Counted from the stretch's first letter, positions 1 through 8,048 are shown. The stretch: 44,025 nt of DNA from Oscillospiraceae bacterium (GCA_031271865.1 JAISUW010000033.1:1-44025), one strand, 5' to 3'. A program made the numbers and translations. The notes: generated by a model from the sequence alone, not told the origin.

Positions 1-790
1 AACAAGGCCGCGGTAACAAAAAACAGGTACACGAGCACCCATCACAAACTAAAGCGCGAAAGCGGCAGCACCCCCACCTCCACCCCGCGAGGAGGCAACG
101 GGTGCCCTGAAGGGGCAAAGCGCCCTGAAGGGGCGGAGATGCCCTGAAGGGGCAATGCGCCGGGACGCAGAAGCGGGCGCCCTAAAAGGGGCGAAGATGC
201 CCTGAAGGGCCAATGCGCCCTGAAGGGGCGAGATGCCCTGAAGGGGCAAAGCGCCCTAAAGGGGCGGAGATGCCCTGAAGGGGCAATGCGCCGCGACGCA
301 GAAGCGGGCGCCCTAAAGGGGCGGAGATGCCCTGAAGGGGCAATGCGCCGGGACGCAGAAGCGGGCGCCCTGAAGGGGCGAGATGCCCTGAAGGGGCAAT
401 GCGCCACAACCGCCGCGAGATGCCCTGTAGGGGCAATTGCGCCAGTACGCAGAAGCGGGTGCCCTGAAGGGGCAAAGCGCCCTGAAAGGGGCGAGGTCCT
501 ATTGATAATCCTAAAAAGTAACATAAGGTAACAAAAAATATCCCCTACGCATCGCCCGTCACGTAACACGTAACACGTATCACGAGCACCCATCACAAAC
601 TAAAGCACGAAAGCGGCAGCACCCCCACCCCCACCCCGCGAGGAGGCACCGGGTGCCCTGAAGGGGCAAAGCGCCCTAAAGGGGCGGAGATGCCCTGAAG
701 GGGCAAAGCGCCCTGAAGGGGCGGAGATGCCCTGAAGGGGCAAAGCGCCCTGAAGGGGCGGAGATGCCCTGAAGGGGCAAAGCGCCTGGC
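1..790. repeat. Two-block array of short GC-rich palindromes with duplicated flanks
   Basis: About 23 copies of a palindromic core of the type GCCCTGAAGGGGC lie in two blocks, about 103-494 (16 copies) and 654-779 (7 copies). Copies alternate between a TGCCC...GGGCA form and a CGCCC...GGGCG form, so the outermost bases of the arms change together and pairing is kept. A few copies carry CCTAAAGGGG or CCTGTAGGGG centres. The spacing is about 18-19 bp, with a few longer linkers containing GCCGGGACGCAGAAGCGGGC-like sequence. Each block is preceded by the same roughly 73-bp sequence (30-102 and 581-653), so the whole unit was duplicated. Between the blocks (495-580) I see nothing recognisable. Open frames through the array are low-complexity translations of the repeat and I do not call them genes. 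Confidence 0.85.
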
Positions 791-847
791 TGCCAATATA
801 CCATAAGCCATAGCACCCGCAATCCCTTGACCATCTGCGCCAAGACC

Positions 848-1984
848 TTAGGTTCGGAAAATGCTTTCATACCACGCAACAAATTCCGACACATTCCAAT
901 AGATCAGTTCCCCCAGCCAACGGAAGAGGAAGAAGTCAGAGCGGATAATGGAGTCCAAGAAATCCGCTACTCCCGGGTCTTTAATGAACGCCCCGAAGTT
1001 GCCGGGTTCCGTGTCGGCGATGACCGCCACGGCATTGCCGTAGTCCCTGACCGGGACAAAGACGGCGCGTTCCTTGCCGAAGTCGCCCCAGTTGTTGGGG
1101 TAGTGGACGGACAGATACAGCTGCCCATCCGTGCCCGTGAAGAGCATCCCATGTCCGGCATCTTCTTCGATCTGGTAGCTGCGCTCATAGAGATGCCAAT
1201 TCTTATGCACCCAAGGACCCAAGATGTCACCGGATGCGGAGCGCGACTGCGCCACGACATAGCCGTTGTTTGTATAGCCGGACCAGAGCATCAGGAGTTC
1301 CCCGGTTTCCGAGCGGTAGAGGAACGGTCCCTCCGAGATGTGCGGGATGCCGCGGTAGAGGTCCTCATTGCCCAAGAGCTTGACAGGCTCACCCGCATAG
1401 CCGGTCAGGTCCGGCAGGAGTTTGACGGCTTTGATGCTCTCTATCTGCGACCACACGACCACCTCTTCGCAGTAGACCATCCACGGCTGCCCCTCCCGAT
1501 CCACATAGAAGGAGGAATCAATCCAAGGCGTGTCGGCGGGTGCCATGCCGTCGGGGGTGATTTCCGTGAAAGGACCCAAGGGGTTGTCGCCGCGCAGGAT
1601 GGTGCAGGTACTCAAGCCCACCGAGCGGCGGATATAAGTGGCAAATATATAGAAGTACCCATTATAGTAATGGCATTCGGGCGCCCAGTAGTTTCCGTTG
1701 GCATCGCTCCCGGCCGGCGGCGACCAGACGCGTACAGGACCGGCCCAGTTCTCCAAGTCCGTGGAAACGTAGCAGCCATAGCCGGGCGGTGCGCAGCCGG
1801 TGGCATACATGAAGTAGGTATCCTCATAGACCAAGATGAACGGATCGCGCACATTGATGTCCGCCCGGCTGCGCGTGGCGTTCATGTCCACCCGCGGGTC
1901 AGAGAAAGCCGCCGCGGCATGGCTCACCCCCATTGCGCCGGCGAATACGCAAAAGCAGAGAATCCAACAGAGCAGCTTTTTCAT
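848..1984 (-). CDS. Secreted glycoside hydrolase family 43 protein
   Basis: The 378-residue protein opens with a signal peptide (MKKLLCWILCFCVFAGAMG, likely cleaved near SHAAAA). A five-bladed propeller of the GH43 type follows. The expected catalytic carboxylates are visible: Asp47 in RDPF (general base), Asp156 in PWIDSS (pKa modulator) and Glu218 in ISEGPF (general acid). GH43 enzymes cleave arabinan, xylan or related plant side chains; the exact substrate cannot be told. The start at 1984 was chosen because GGGAGTG lies about 8 bases upstream and the signal peptide begins there, although the frame extends to 2062. The last 40 residues form an aromatic, hydrophobic tail (DFFLFRWLGELIYW...AWYESIFRT) outside the propeller, possibly a surface or membrane retention segment. 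It has its own promoter (2051-2079), separate from the beta-helix gene upstream. Confidence 0.85.
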   Translation of the reverse strand: MKKLLCWILCFCVFAGAMGVSHAAAAFSDPRVDMNATRSRADINVRDPFILVYEDTYFMYATGCAPPGYGCYVSTDLENWAGPVRVWSPPAGSDANGNYWAPECHYYNGYFYIFATYIRRSVGLSTCTILRGDNPLGPFTEITPDGMAPADTPWIDSSFYVDREGQPWMVYCEEVVVWSQIESIKAVKLLPDLTGYAGEPVKLLGNEDLYRGIPHISEGPFLYRSETGELLMLWSGYTNNGYVVAQSRSASGDILGPWVHKNWHLYERSYQIEEDAGHGMLFTGTDGQLYLSVHYPNNWGDFGKERAVFVPVRDYGNAVAVIADTEPGNFGAFIKDPGVADFLDSIIRSDFFLFRWLGELIYWNVSEFVAWYESIFRT

Positions 1985-2050
1985 CCCGAAACACTCCCAT
2001 GAATCAATTTGCGCCCAAGCAGCCGACAAAGACCGGCAGGCTATACTTAG

Positions 2051-2079
2051 AGTGTACACCATTTCGGCGGTATTGTCAA
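2051..2079 (-). promoter_or_regulatory. Sigma-A promoter of the GH43 gene
   Basis: On the minus strand, TTGACA (2074-2079) and TACACT (2051-2056) are separated by exactly 17 bases. The GH43 start codon is 66 bases downstream of the -10 box. The site lies between the GH43 gene and the beta-helix gene, so the two can be transcribed separately. Confidence 0.7.
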
Positions 2080-2090
2080 GTGCTTTTGGT

Positions 2091-3266
2091 TCAGTTTTCT
2101 TTGATCCGCACCCGGAGGCGGACGGCGCGCAAATCCATAAAGTACCCGGGAATTAACAGCTGATCCTGTTTTGTCTGCAAGCGGACAGCGTGCCTGTCAT
2201 CCAAGTCATCGTAGACAATGCAAGTGTTGCTGAGGTTCTTAAACACCGCCAGCGGGGCAGTCGGTGAGCAGTCGTCCAGGCGGTTGCGCAGAAAATTTTT
2301 CATGCGGAACTCGTGCAATCGGCTTTCCCCGACAACCAGCGGCTCTGTGTTTGCCGAATCTGTTTTATGGACAACCATATCGCGGAGTTCCACGTTTTCA
2401 ATCCAACCGACCCCGTCGGGTTCGTCCTCCTCACGGAAGAGGGGTGTGCGGCAGTAGCGCAGCGCATCCATATTGACGGCGTAGCGTCTGCAACCGCCGG
2501 TTACGTCCCGGATACTTATATTGCGGATAGCGGAATGCTTGCAGGTGGCCATGCGGATAAAGGACCAGCAGTCCTCCGCATGGATATGCTGAATGACCAC
2601 GTTCTCTATGTCCCCGCAGGAGAGGCCGTTGTTTTCATTGCGCCAATTGCAATCGTCAGCATTCAGGGCGATGAGGTCGTCGTTGGTTTGCTTCCCGGAA
2701 GCAGAGATGAACTCCACAAGGCCGTTCTTGACATTCCCGCCGAAGTGGATGCCGTCTTGGTTGGGGGTTTCCTGCCGGCTCGAAAACGAAATGCGCCGGA
2801 TTGAAAAGCCGTCAACATCCGAAAATGCAATGCCGTGGCTTTGGGCGTTCAGAATCCCTACGTCTTCTATCCTTAAGCCCTGCACATTCACAAAGCGCAT
2901 GGTGTTGCCGGAATAGCTTTCCGTATCGAACAAGTCCTTGCTTCTCTGCGTGCCGGGCGCCGTATTCTGCCTATCCCAGGAGCCTCCGATAATGGTGATA
3001 TTGCGGTTGCCGCCGGCCATATCCTTGTTGGAGAGCATGAAATCAGCGGCGGTGCGCGGCGTGTCGCCGTCAAAAACAAAATGCACACCGTCCCCGCATT
3101 GCAGCACTGTATCCGAACCGATTTTCAAACCGGCAACCAACCGATAGATACCCTCGGGCACGCTAACGACGCTCGCACCGGCATCCAGAGCTGCTTGGAC
3201 GGCAGGGCTGTCGTCGGCTTTACCGTCCCCGACGGCGCCATAATCACGGACGTTAACGGCGGTCAT
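2091..3266 (-). CDS. Right-handed beta-helix protein, GH28/pectate-lyase-3 type
   Basis: This 391-residue protein starts with VNVRDYGAVGDGKADDSPAVQAAL, the hallmark N-terminus of Pectate_lyase_3/GH28-like beta-helix enzymes. Repeated beta-helix rungs follow (NITIIGGSWD, LRIEDVGILNAQSHGIAFSD, VDGFSIRRISF, QDGIHFGG, NDDLIALNADD). The paired aspartates in QDGIHFGG and NDDLIALN match the positions of polygalacturonase catalytic and binding residues. No signal peptide is visible, so it may act in the cytoplasm on imported oligosaccharides, unlike the secreted GH43 next to it. The start at 3266 is preceded by AAGGAG at a good distance; the frame continues upstream without a better start. The C-terminal 90 residues (after ENVELRDMVV) look like a small beta domain. 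The family is clear; the substrate (polygalacturonate or another uronic-acid glycan) is inference. Confidence 0.8.
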   Translation of the reverse strand: MTAVNVRDYGAVGDGKADDSPAVQAALDAGASVVSVPEGIYRLVAGLKIGSDTVLQCGDGVHFVFDGDTPRTAADFMLSNKDMAGGNRNITIIGGSWDRQNTAPGTQRSKDLFDTESYSGNTMRFVNVQGLRIEDVGILNAQSHGIAFSDVDGFSIRRISFSSRQETPNQDGIHFGGNVKNGLVEFISASGKQTNDDLIALNADDCNWRNENNGLSCGDIENVVIQHIHAEDCWSFIRMATCKHSAIRNISIRDVTGGCRRYAVNMDALRYCRTPLFREEDEPDGVGWIENVELRDMVVHKTDSANTEPLVVGESRLHEFRMKNFLRNRLDDCSPTAPLAVFKNLSNTCIVYDDLDDRHAVRLQTKQDQLLIPGYFMDLRAVRLRVRIKEN

Positions 3267-3303
3267 ATAATATCTCCTTATCAGCAGTGTATTCGTCCCA
3301 CTT

Positions 3304-3332
3304 ATTGTAGCACAAACCGCGGAAGAATGCAA
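3304..3332 (-). promoter_or_regulatory. Sigma-A promoter of the beta-helix gene
   Basis: On the minus strand, TTGCAT (3327-3332) and TACAAT (3304-3309) are 17 bases apart, about 40 bases upstream of the start codon at 3266. An extended TGC precedes the -10 box. Confidence 0.7.
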
Positions 3333-3383
3333 GGCAAATACAGCGGCACTGCAAGGTGATTCAAAATATTTTAGCATTACCTC

Positions 3384-3412
3384 TTGCAATTTTGATTCGG
3401 TTGTGGTAAAAT
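3384..3412 (+). promoter_or_regulatory. Sigma-A promoter of the rplS operon
   Basis: TTGCAA (3384-3389) and TAAAAT (3407-3412) are separated by 17 bases. The promoter is divergent from that of the beta-helix gene and would give a leader of about 115 bases before rplS. Confidence 0.7.
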
Positions 3413-3417
3413 ATACA

Positions 3418-3535
3418 AGTGTGCCCCTGCCAAGGGGGAAGCGTTTGGGCTGACAACTTCCGTTCCTCTGCGTTCCCTGCCATACACCCGAGAGCGGCGC
3501 CATGAACGGTCGAATATACATTCAGGAGAGATTCC
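3418..3535 (+). promoter_or_regulatory. Structured 5' leader of rplS, possible L19 autoregulatory leader
   Basis: The predicted rplS leader is about 115 nt and can form at least two hairpins. One pairs CCCCT with AGGGG around GCCA (near 3423-3436). The other pairs GGAAG with CTTCC (near 3437-3462). Firmicutes often control rplS through an L19-binding leader, so the position fits. I cannot confirm a match to a known leader family by eye. Confidence 0.35.
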
Positions 3536-3964
3536 ATGAGCAAGGTCATCAAAACCCTCAAGCAATCCGATGTTGCTGCCCGCATTGAAAAAGGCAGCAT
3601 GGGCAACCCGAACTCCGCGGAAGCCGCCCTTCTGCGCGTGGCGCAGTCCTCCCTCAAGGAGGCACCGCCGGAGATCGTCATCGGTTCCTACGTGAAGGTA
3701 CACGTCAAAATCCGCGAAGGCGAGCGCGAGCGTATCCAGGTATTTGAAGGTACGGTCATTGCACGCCGCGGCAGCGGAATCAGCGAAACCTTCACCGTCC
3801 GCCGCCTAAGCTACGGTGTCGGTGTGGAGCGTGTGTTCCCCGTGCATTCCCCCAATGTGGCGAAGGTCGAAATCGTGCGTCTGGGCCAAGTGCGCCGCGC
3901 CAAACTGTACTATCTGCGCGGCCGTGTCGGTAAGGCTGCCAAGGTCAAAGAGAAGCTGGCATAA
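3536..3964 (+). CDS. rplS: 50S ribosomal protein L19
   Basis: L19 sits at the 30S/50S interface of the ribosome. The conserved core is unmistakable: [22 protein letters not shown], then [26 protein letters not shown], and [21 protein letters not shown] at the C-terminus. The protein has 142 residues against about 115 in Bacillus; the extra length is an N-terminal stretch of about 25 residues ([20 protein letters not shown]...). The start at 3536 has a good AGGAGA about 6 bases upstream, so the extension seems real, although an ATG at 3599 would give a shorter form. It is the first gene of an operon with two signal peptidases and rbgA, a common Firmicutes arrangement linking ribosome assembly and secretion. 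Confidence 0.97.
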   Translation: MSKVIKTLKQSDVAARIEKGSMGNPNSAEAALLRVAQSSLKEAPPEIVIGSYVKVHVKIREGERERIQVFEGTVIARRGSGISETFTVRRLSYGVGVERVFPVHSPNVAKVEIVRLGQVRRAKLYYLRGRVGKAAKVKEKLA

Positions 3965-3979
3965 GCAAAGCAATCTCCT

Positions 3980-4002
3980 GCGGGAGGGGTTCACCCTCCC
4001 GC
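3980..4002 (+). terminator. Strong hairpin between rplS and lepB, attenuator-like
   Basis: GCGGGAGGG (3980-3988) pairs perfectly with CCCTCCCGC (3994-4002) around the loop GTTCA. No T-run follows, so it is more likely a processing or partial-attenuation element that keeps rplS expression above that of the genes downstream than a full terminator. Confidence 0.45.
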
Positions 4003-4037
4003 AAACCCTATAAGTGAAAACGCAAAGGCAGAACGCT

Positions 4038-4640
4038 ATGGCAAAGAGCCGGGAAAACTGGTACGCCCTGCGGACAGCCAGGGACGCGGTGGGTGACAAA
4101 AGCCCGCTGCGGTGGCTGTATGACTTCATCGGCTCGCTGATATGCGCGATGGTCATGGTCTTTGTTATGTTCGGTTTCTTTGTGCGCCCCGTCCGTGTGG
4201 AGGGCAGTTCCATGATGCCGAACTTTGTTGACGGCGACTGGCTCTTGGTGAACCCCCTCCCGATAGAACCAAAGCGCGGGCAGGTGGTTGTCCTCTCTGA
4301 CCCGGGAACGCTGCACAAACCTATCATTAAACGCACAATCGGTCTGCCGGGGCAAACAATCGACTTCGCCGAGGGCAAGGTGCTTGTAGATGGCTCCGCC
4401 ATTTTTGAGGCCTATATCCCCTACGGTGTGGAAACGGTTCCCGCCCCGGACTATGCGGCAGCCATGGAATACCCCGCCGCCGTCCCGGATAACACCCTTT
4501 TTGTCATGGGCGACAACCGCACCAATTCCACCGACAGCCGCCGCAAAGAAGTTGGCTTCGTCCCGCAGAACCGCATCGTCGGCACGGTGTTTTGCCGCCT
4601 CTACCCCACTTTCGCCTGGAAACCCGCCGGCGATTATTGA
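4038..4640 (+). CDS. lepB: Type I signal peptidase (first paralogue)
   Basis: This membrane-anchored serine protease cleaves signal peptides from exported proteins. One N-terminal transmembrane segment (FIGSLICAMVMVFVMFGFFV) is followed by the family boxes: VEGSSMMPNF with the catalytic Ser directly before MMP, the catalytic Lys in KRTIGLPGQTI, and GDNRTNSTDSR. The length, 200 residues, is normal for Gram-positive enzymes. I prefer ATG 4038 because AAAGGCAG lies 8 bases upstream; a GTG at 4014 in the same frame has no Shine-Dalgarno sequence. A second paralogue follows 47 bases downstream. Two adjacent copies suggest divided substrate preference, but nothing in the sequence shows which proteins each one handles. 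Confidence 0.9.
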   Translation: MAKSRENWYALRTARDAVGDKSPLRWLYDFIGSLICAMVMVFVMFGFFVRPVRVEGSSMMPNFVDGDWLLVNPLPIEPKRGQVVVLSDPGTLHKPIIKRTIGLPGQTIDFAEGKVLVDGSAIFEAYIPYGVETVPAPDYAAAMEYPAAVPDNTLFVMGDNRTNSTDSRRKEVGFVPQNRIVGTVFCRLYPTFAWKPAGDY

Positions 4641-4687
4641 CATAAAGCGATACACAAGCAATGCAACCCAAAGCAGAAAGGCGGACC

Positions 4688-5248
4688 ATGCCGGAAAAAG
4701 AAGAACAAACCGAAAAGAAAAAGTACAGCTCCCTGTATGACTTCGCTGATATCCTCGTCTCCGCAATTACAGTCATCACGTTGCTGTTCCTCTTCTGCTT
4801 CCGCTTTGCGGGGGTCATCGGCAGTTCTATGTTCCCGACCCTTCGCGACCGGGATTCCCTTCTGATTTCCGCTACTGCCGGGACTGCCAAGCCGGGTGAC
4901 ATTGTGATCATCACCCAACCCAACATCTGGCATGAGCCCCTCGTCAAGCGTGTCATCGCTATAGGCGGTCAGACCATTGACATCCGGGACGGAAATGTCT
5001 TCATTGACGGACAGGAATTGACCGAGGCTTATCTTCCGGAAGGTCTGAATACCGAACCGGCTCCCGCCTATTCCGCTTCCGTAGATATGCCTTATACCGT
5101 CCCCGCCGGCTATGTCTTCTGTATGGGCGATAACCGCAATAACTCCACGGACTCCCGCTTCGAGGAAGTCGGTCCGATCCGTGAGGACTACCTCTTGGGC
5201 CGCGTCGTGCTGCGCCTGTTTCCCTTCGGAAACTTCCGGGTGGTGTAG
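4688..5248 (+). CDS. lepB: Type I signal peptidase (second paralogue)
   Basis: The protein has 186 residues with a charged cytoplasmic N-terminus (MPEKEEQTEKKKYSS), one transmembrane helix (ILVSAITVITLLFLFCF) and all catalytic boxes: GSSMFPTL (Ser before MFP), KRVIAIGGQTI (Lys) and GDNRNNSTDSRF. The start at 4688 follows AAAGGCGG; an ATG at 4661 in frame lacks a ribosome binding site. It differs clearly from the preceding copy, so the tandem arose by an old duplication. Its stop codon is one base from the rbgA start codon, so rbgA is translationally coupled to it. Confidence 0.9.
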   Translation: MPEKEEQTEKKKYSSLYDFADILVSAITVITLLFLFCFRFAGVIGSSMFPTLRDRDSLLISATAGTAKPGDIVIITQPNIWHEPLVKRVIAIGGQTIDIRDGNVFIDGQELTEAYLPEGLNTEPAPAYSASVDMPYTVPAGYVFCMGDNRNNSTDSRFEEVGPIREDYLLGRVVLRLFPFGNFRVV

Positions 5249-5249
5249 G

Positions 5250-6200
5250 ATGAAACGTAAGCCGGAGCGCGGCGGCCGTAATACGGCCGCAACAGATGGC
5301 CGTAATACGGCCATCCCCGAGGGCGGCCGTAATACGGCCGCTGCCCCCCCCCTGCAATGGTTTCCGGGGCACATGGCGAAGACGCGGCGCCTGATGCAGG
5401 AGCATCTTTCCTTGGTAGACGGCGTTGTAGAACTGCGGGATGCCCGGGCGCCGGAGAGCAGTGCCAACCCGGAGTTGCCGAAGTGGACAGGGGAGAAGCC
5501 GCGGATACTATTGCTGAACAAGCGGGACTTAGCCGAGGCTGACGCAACCCGGGCATGGGCCCAGCGGCTGCGGGCGCAAGGGGCGCACGTACTCATCTGC
5601 GACTGCAAGACGGGCAAGGGATTACAGGACTTTCTGCCGACAGTAAAGAAAGCGCTCGCCCCGGTGATAGAGAAGAACGCCTCGAAGGGAATGCCGGGCA
5701 AGCCATTGCGTCTGATGGTTGTCGGCATACCGAACACAGGCAAATCCAGTTTCATCAACCGCATGGCGAAGCAAAGCAAGGCTGCGGCTGCGGACCGACC
5801 GGGAGTCACGCGCCGCCTGACGTGGTTCTCCTTGGGGAAGATCAACGGGATTCCTTTGGAGCTGCTGGACACACCGGGTGTCCTCTGGCCGAAGTTGGAG
5901 GACCAAGCTGCGGCACAGCGCTTGGCATTCTTGGGTTCGATCCGGGACGAAGTGATGGACACGGAGCATCTGGCATGCCTTTTGCTTAGGTTTCTGCAGG
6001 AAGGCTATACCGACAGGCTCCGGGAACGCTATACGCTCACGGACACCGGCGGCGAGCCGTATAACCTTTTGGCGGCTATAGGCAAAGGCCGCGGGATGCT
6101 CCTCCCCGGCGGGGAGACGGACACCCTGCGCGCCGCGAACGCCCTTTTGGATGATTTCCGCGGCGGCAAACTGGGATCCATTACGCTCGAAAGGGCTTGA
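5250..6200 (+). CDS. rbgA: Ribosome biogenesis GTPase RbgA (YlqF) with a repeat-built N-terminus
   Basis: RbgA is a circularly permuted GTPase that acts late in 50S subunit assembly. The motifs appear in permuted order: G4 NKRD (residues 90-93), G1 GIPNTGKSS (159-167) and G3 DTPG (207-210), after the conserved QWFPGHMAK start region (36-44). Bacillus RbgA begins almost at QWFPGHMAK, so about 35 extra residues are present here. They are encoded by three copies of the palindrome GGCCGTAATACGGCC (translated GRNTAA-like) and a run of Cs. No in-frame start codon exists between 5250 and the conserved region apart from rare non-ATG options, so the extension is probably translated. Length 316 residues against about 282. 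Last member of the rplS-lepB-lepB-rbgA group; the next gene starts 8 bases downstream. Confidence 0.93.
   Translation: MKRKPERGGRNTAATDGRNTAIPEGGRNTAAAPPLQWFPGHMAKTRRLMQEHLSLVDGVVELRDARAPESSANPELPKWTGEKPRILLLNKRDLAEADATRAWAQRLRAQGAHVLICDCKTGKGLQDFLPTVKKALAPVIEKNASKGMPGKPLRLMVVGIPNTGKSSFINRMAKQSKAAAADRPGVTRRLTWFSLGKINGIPLELLDTPGVLWPKLEDQAAAQRLAFLGSIRDEVMDTEHLACLLLRFLQEGYTDRLRERYTLTDTGGEPYNLLAAIGKGRGMLLPGGETDTLRAANALLDDFRGGKLGSITLERA
5272..5341. repeat. Three in-frame copies of a GGCCGTAATACGGCC palindrome inside rbgA
   Basis: Copies lie at 5274-5288, 5298-5312 and 5325-5339. Their flanking bases extend the palindrome and differ in step: GC...GC, AT...AT and GC...GC. The distances between copies are 24 and 27 bases, both multiples of three, so the reading frame of rbgA is kept. 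Confidence 0.9.
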
Positions 6201-6208
6201 GAACAGCA

Positions 6209-7924
6209 ATGGCAATCTTCACCCTCGGCGATACGCACCTGTCCTTTGGTTCGAAGAAGCCCATGGACATCTTCCCCGGCTGGGAAGGACACGCCGCCCG
6301 CATTGAAACACATTGGCGCCGCCTCGTGAGAGACGGCGATACGGTTGTCATCCCCGGGGATGTGTCGTGGGCGATGAATCTGAGCGATGCTCTGGAGGAC
6401 TTCCGTTTCCTGCACAGTCTCCCGGGGACGAAGATACTCATGAAAGGCAACCATGACTATTGGTTCTCCACCCGCAAGAAGATAGAGGACTTCTGGGAAA
6501 GCAACGGTTTCACCTCCCTGAAGCTCTTGCAGAACAACGCCATTGCAGCGGAGGCTGCCGCCATCTGCGGCTCCCGCGGTTGGTTCTTTGACTCCGGGGA
6601 GAGTGCAGACGAAAAGGTTCTCGCCAGGGAGGCGGAACGGTTGCGTATGTCTATCCGCGAGGCGCGCAAGCTCTCCGACCGCGTGCTTGTATTCCTGCAC
6701 TACCCGCCGCTGACGCTGGATAAGGTCTGTGAGCCGCTGTATAATATATTGGTTGAGGAGGGTGTCACCGACTGCTGGTATTGCCATCTCCACGGAAAAA
6801 CGGCGCACCGCCGCGCCTTTCAGGGGGTGCGGGACGGCATTCGCTTCCGCTTGGTGTCGGCGGATTATCTGGGCTTCTGCCCTGCATTGGTGCCCCCGGA
6901 GTCCGGCCGGCTCCTGCCGCCGGTCGTCTCGGTCATCCTGCCGTTTTATAACAATGAAAGCACCCTGAAGCGAGCAATAGACGCCGTAGCTGCGCAGACA
7001 TTCACGCGTTGGGAGCTGCTGCTCATCAACGACTGCGGGAGCGACAAGTCCGCCAAAGCCGCCGCCAAAGCCGCCGCAAAGGACAGCCGCATACATATCT
7101 ATAACAGAATGGAAAACGGCGGACCCGCTGCGGCGCGCAATACCGGCATAGATGCCGCACAGGGGGAGTACATCGCGTTCTTGGATGCCGACGACACCTA
7201 CCTCCCGCAGTACCTGGAAACGGCGCTGTGCGGTATTGGGGATGCCGACTGCATTCGTATGGGCTTCCAATGGATTGCCGATGGTGCAGATCCGCCTCCC
7301 GCAGCGCCGGAAGTCCCTCCCGTAGCTTGTGAGCCTTTAACCCCGGAAGCACTCTCGGAATATGCCGCCGCATTGCAGACGAACGGTTTCTTTCGCTACC
7401 ACTGGCGGGTGATGCTGCGCCGAACTTTTGTGCAGGCGAAAGGCTTGCGCTTCCCGGAGGGTATGCCCTACGGGGAGGACAGCATCTTCCTGTTGGACGC
7501 ATTCTTTCAAGCGTGCGCCGCTGTGAATTGCCCCGCCGGACTCTATTGCTATTACGAGAATACGACCGGTCTTACCCACACCTTCTGGGAACGTCCGGAG
7601 GCTTTGGCGCTGATCTCTTCCCATGTTGCCGCCAAGCAGGACCGCATTATCCGTTATGTGCAGGAGCCGTACAAAACAGCCGCTCTGGAAAACCTTGCAG
7701 ACTATGTCTGCACTACCGTCCTGCCCTCCCTTTTGATAGCCGCCGCCCTTCATAAGGACAAAACCCAACGCGTGCGAGCCATCCTGAAATGCCCCATGGC
7801 CAAACAGGCCTATAAGCGCCGCCACGGCAAACCCTCCCGTTCCATGGATACCCTTGCGGTATGGCTGGCGCAGCATAAACTCTATACTGCCGCTGCCGTG
7901 TGTGTCCGGCACCTGTGGCGCTGA
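6209..7924 (+). CDS. Fusion of a metallophosphoesterase and a family 2 glycosyltransferase
   Basis: Residues 1-230 are a calcineurin-like metallophosphoesterase: GDTHLS (Asp8, His10), PGDVSW (Asp51), KGNHDYW (Asn81, His82), FLHYPP (His164) and CHLH (193-195, where most relatives have GHxH). Residues 239-571 are a GT2 glycosyltransferase: VSVILPFYNNESTLKRAI, ENGGPAAARNTG and the nucleotide-sugar DxD-type motif DADD (326-329). In relatives I know, the first domain is a stand-alone protein of about 230 residues, so this fusion is unusual. The junction at 6899-6923 is in frame with no stop. The start at ATG 6209 was chosen over an in-frame TTG at 6197, which would abut the AAAGGG. The GT part probably builds a surface glycan; the link to phosphoesterase activity is unknown. 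A sequencing error removing a stop cannot be excluded. Confidence 0.85.
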   Translation: MAIFTLGDTHLSFGSKKPMDIFPGWEGHAARIETHWRRLVRDGDTVVIPGDVSWAMNLSDALEDFRFLHSLPGTKILMKGNHDYWFSTRKKIEDFWESNGFTSLKLLQNNAIAAEAAAICGSRGWFFDSGESADEKVLAREAERLRMSIREARKLSDRVLVFLHYPPLTLDKVCEPLYNILVEEGVTDCWYCHLHGKTAHRRAFQGVRDGIRFRLVSADYLGFCPALVPPESGRLLPPVVSVILPFYNNESTLKRAIDAVAAQTFTRWELLLINDCGSDKSAKAAAKAAAKDSRIHIYNRMENGGPAAARNTGIDAAQGEYIAFLDADDTYLPQYLETALCGIGDADCIRMGFQWIADGADPPPAAPEVPPVACEPLTPEALSEYAAALQTNGFFRYHWRVMLRRTFVQAKGLRFPEGMPYGEDSIFLLDAFFQACAAVNCPAGLYCYYENTTGLTHTFWERPEALALISSHVAAKQDRIIRYVQEPYKTAALENLADYVCTTVLPSLLIAAALHKDKTQRVRAILKCPMAKQAYKRRHGKPSRSMDTLAVWLAQHKLYTAAAVCVRHLWR

Positions 7925-7946
7925 CGCCGATTCGTGAATATTTCTC

Positions 7947-7993
7947 TTTGTCGACAGGATACGACAATATCCGCATCTGAAATAGAGTAGAAT
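7947..7993 (+). promoter_or_regulatory. Putative Spo0A-controlled promoter of spoIIGA
   Basis: TTTGTCGACA (7947-7956) is close to the Spo0A box TTTGTCGAAA, and a second box lies inverted nearby (ACGACAAT, 7961-7968). A -10 element TAGAAT lies at 7988-7993 with no good -35 at 17 bases. This arrangement resembles the spoIIG promoter of Bacillus, where Spo0A-P activates sigma-A RNA polymerase at a promoter with abnormal spacing. Assignment by pattern and position only. Confidence 0.5.
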
Positions 7994-8048
7994 AGAGGTT
8001 GTCAGACTGCAATGGCTGCCTCTGCCATTGTATCGGAAAGGATGCAGG

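Noticed and set aside
103..783. Resemblance to a CRISPR array
   Set aside because: Repeats are only about 15 bp, there are no unique spacers of 30-40 bp, spacer lengths vary little and no cas gene is near.
42..811. Open frames of 60-180 codons through the palindrome array on both strands
   Set aside because: They translate only the repeat (PFRA, APSGH, LQGIS), have no ribosome binding site and disappear outside the array.
827..2002. 391-codon plus-strand frame opposite the GH43 gene
   Set aside because: The minus-strand frame has a signal peptide, GH43 catalytic residues, ribosome binding site and promoter; the plus frame is a codon-bias shadow.
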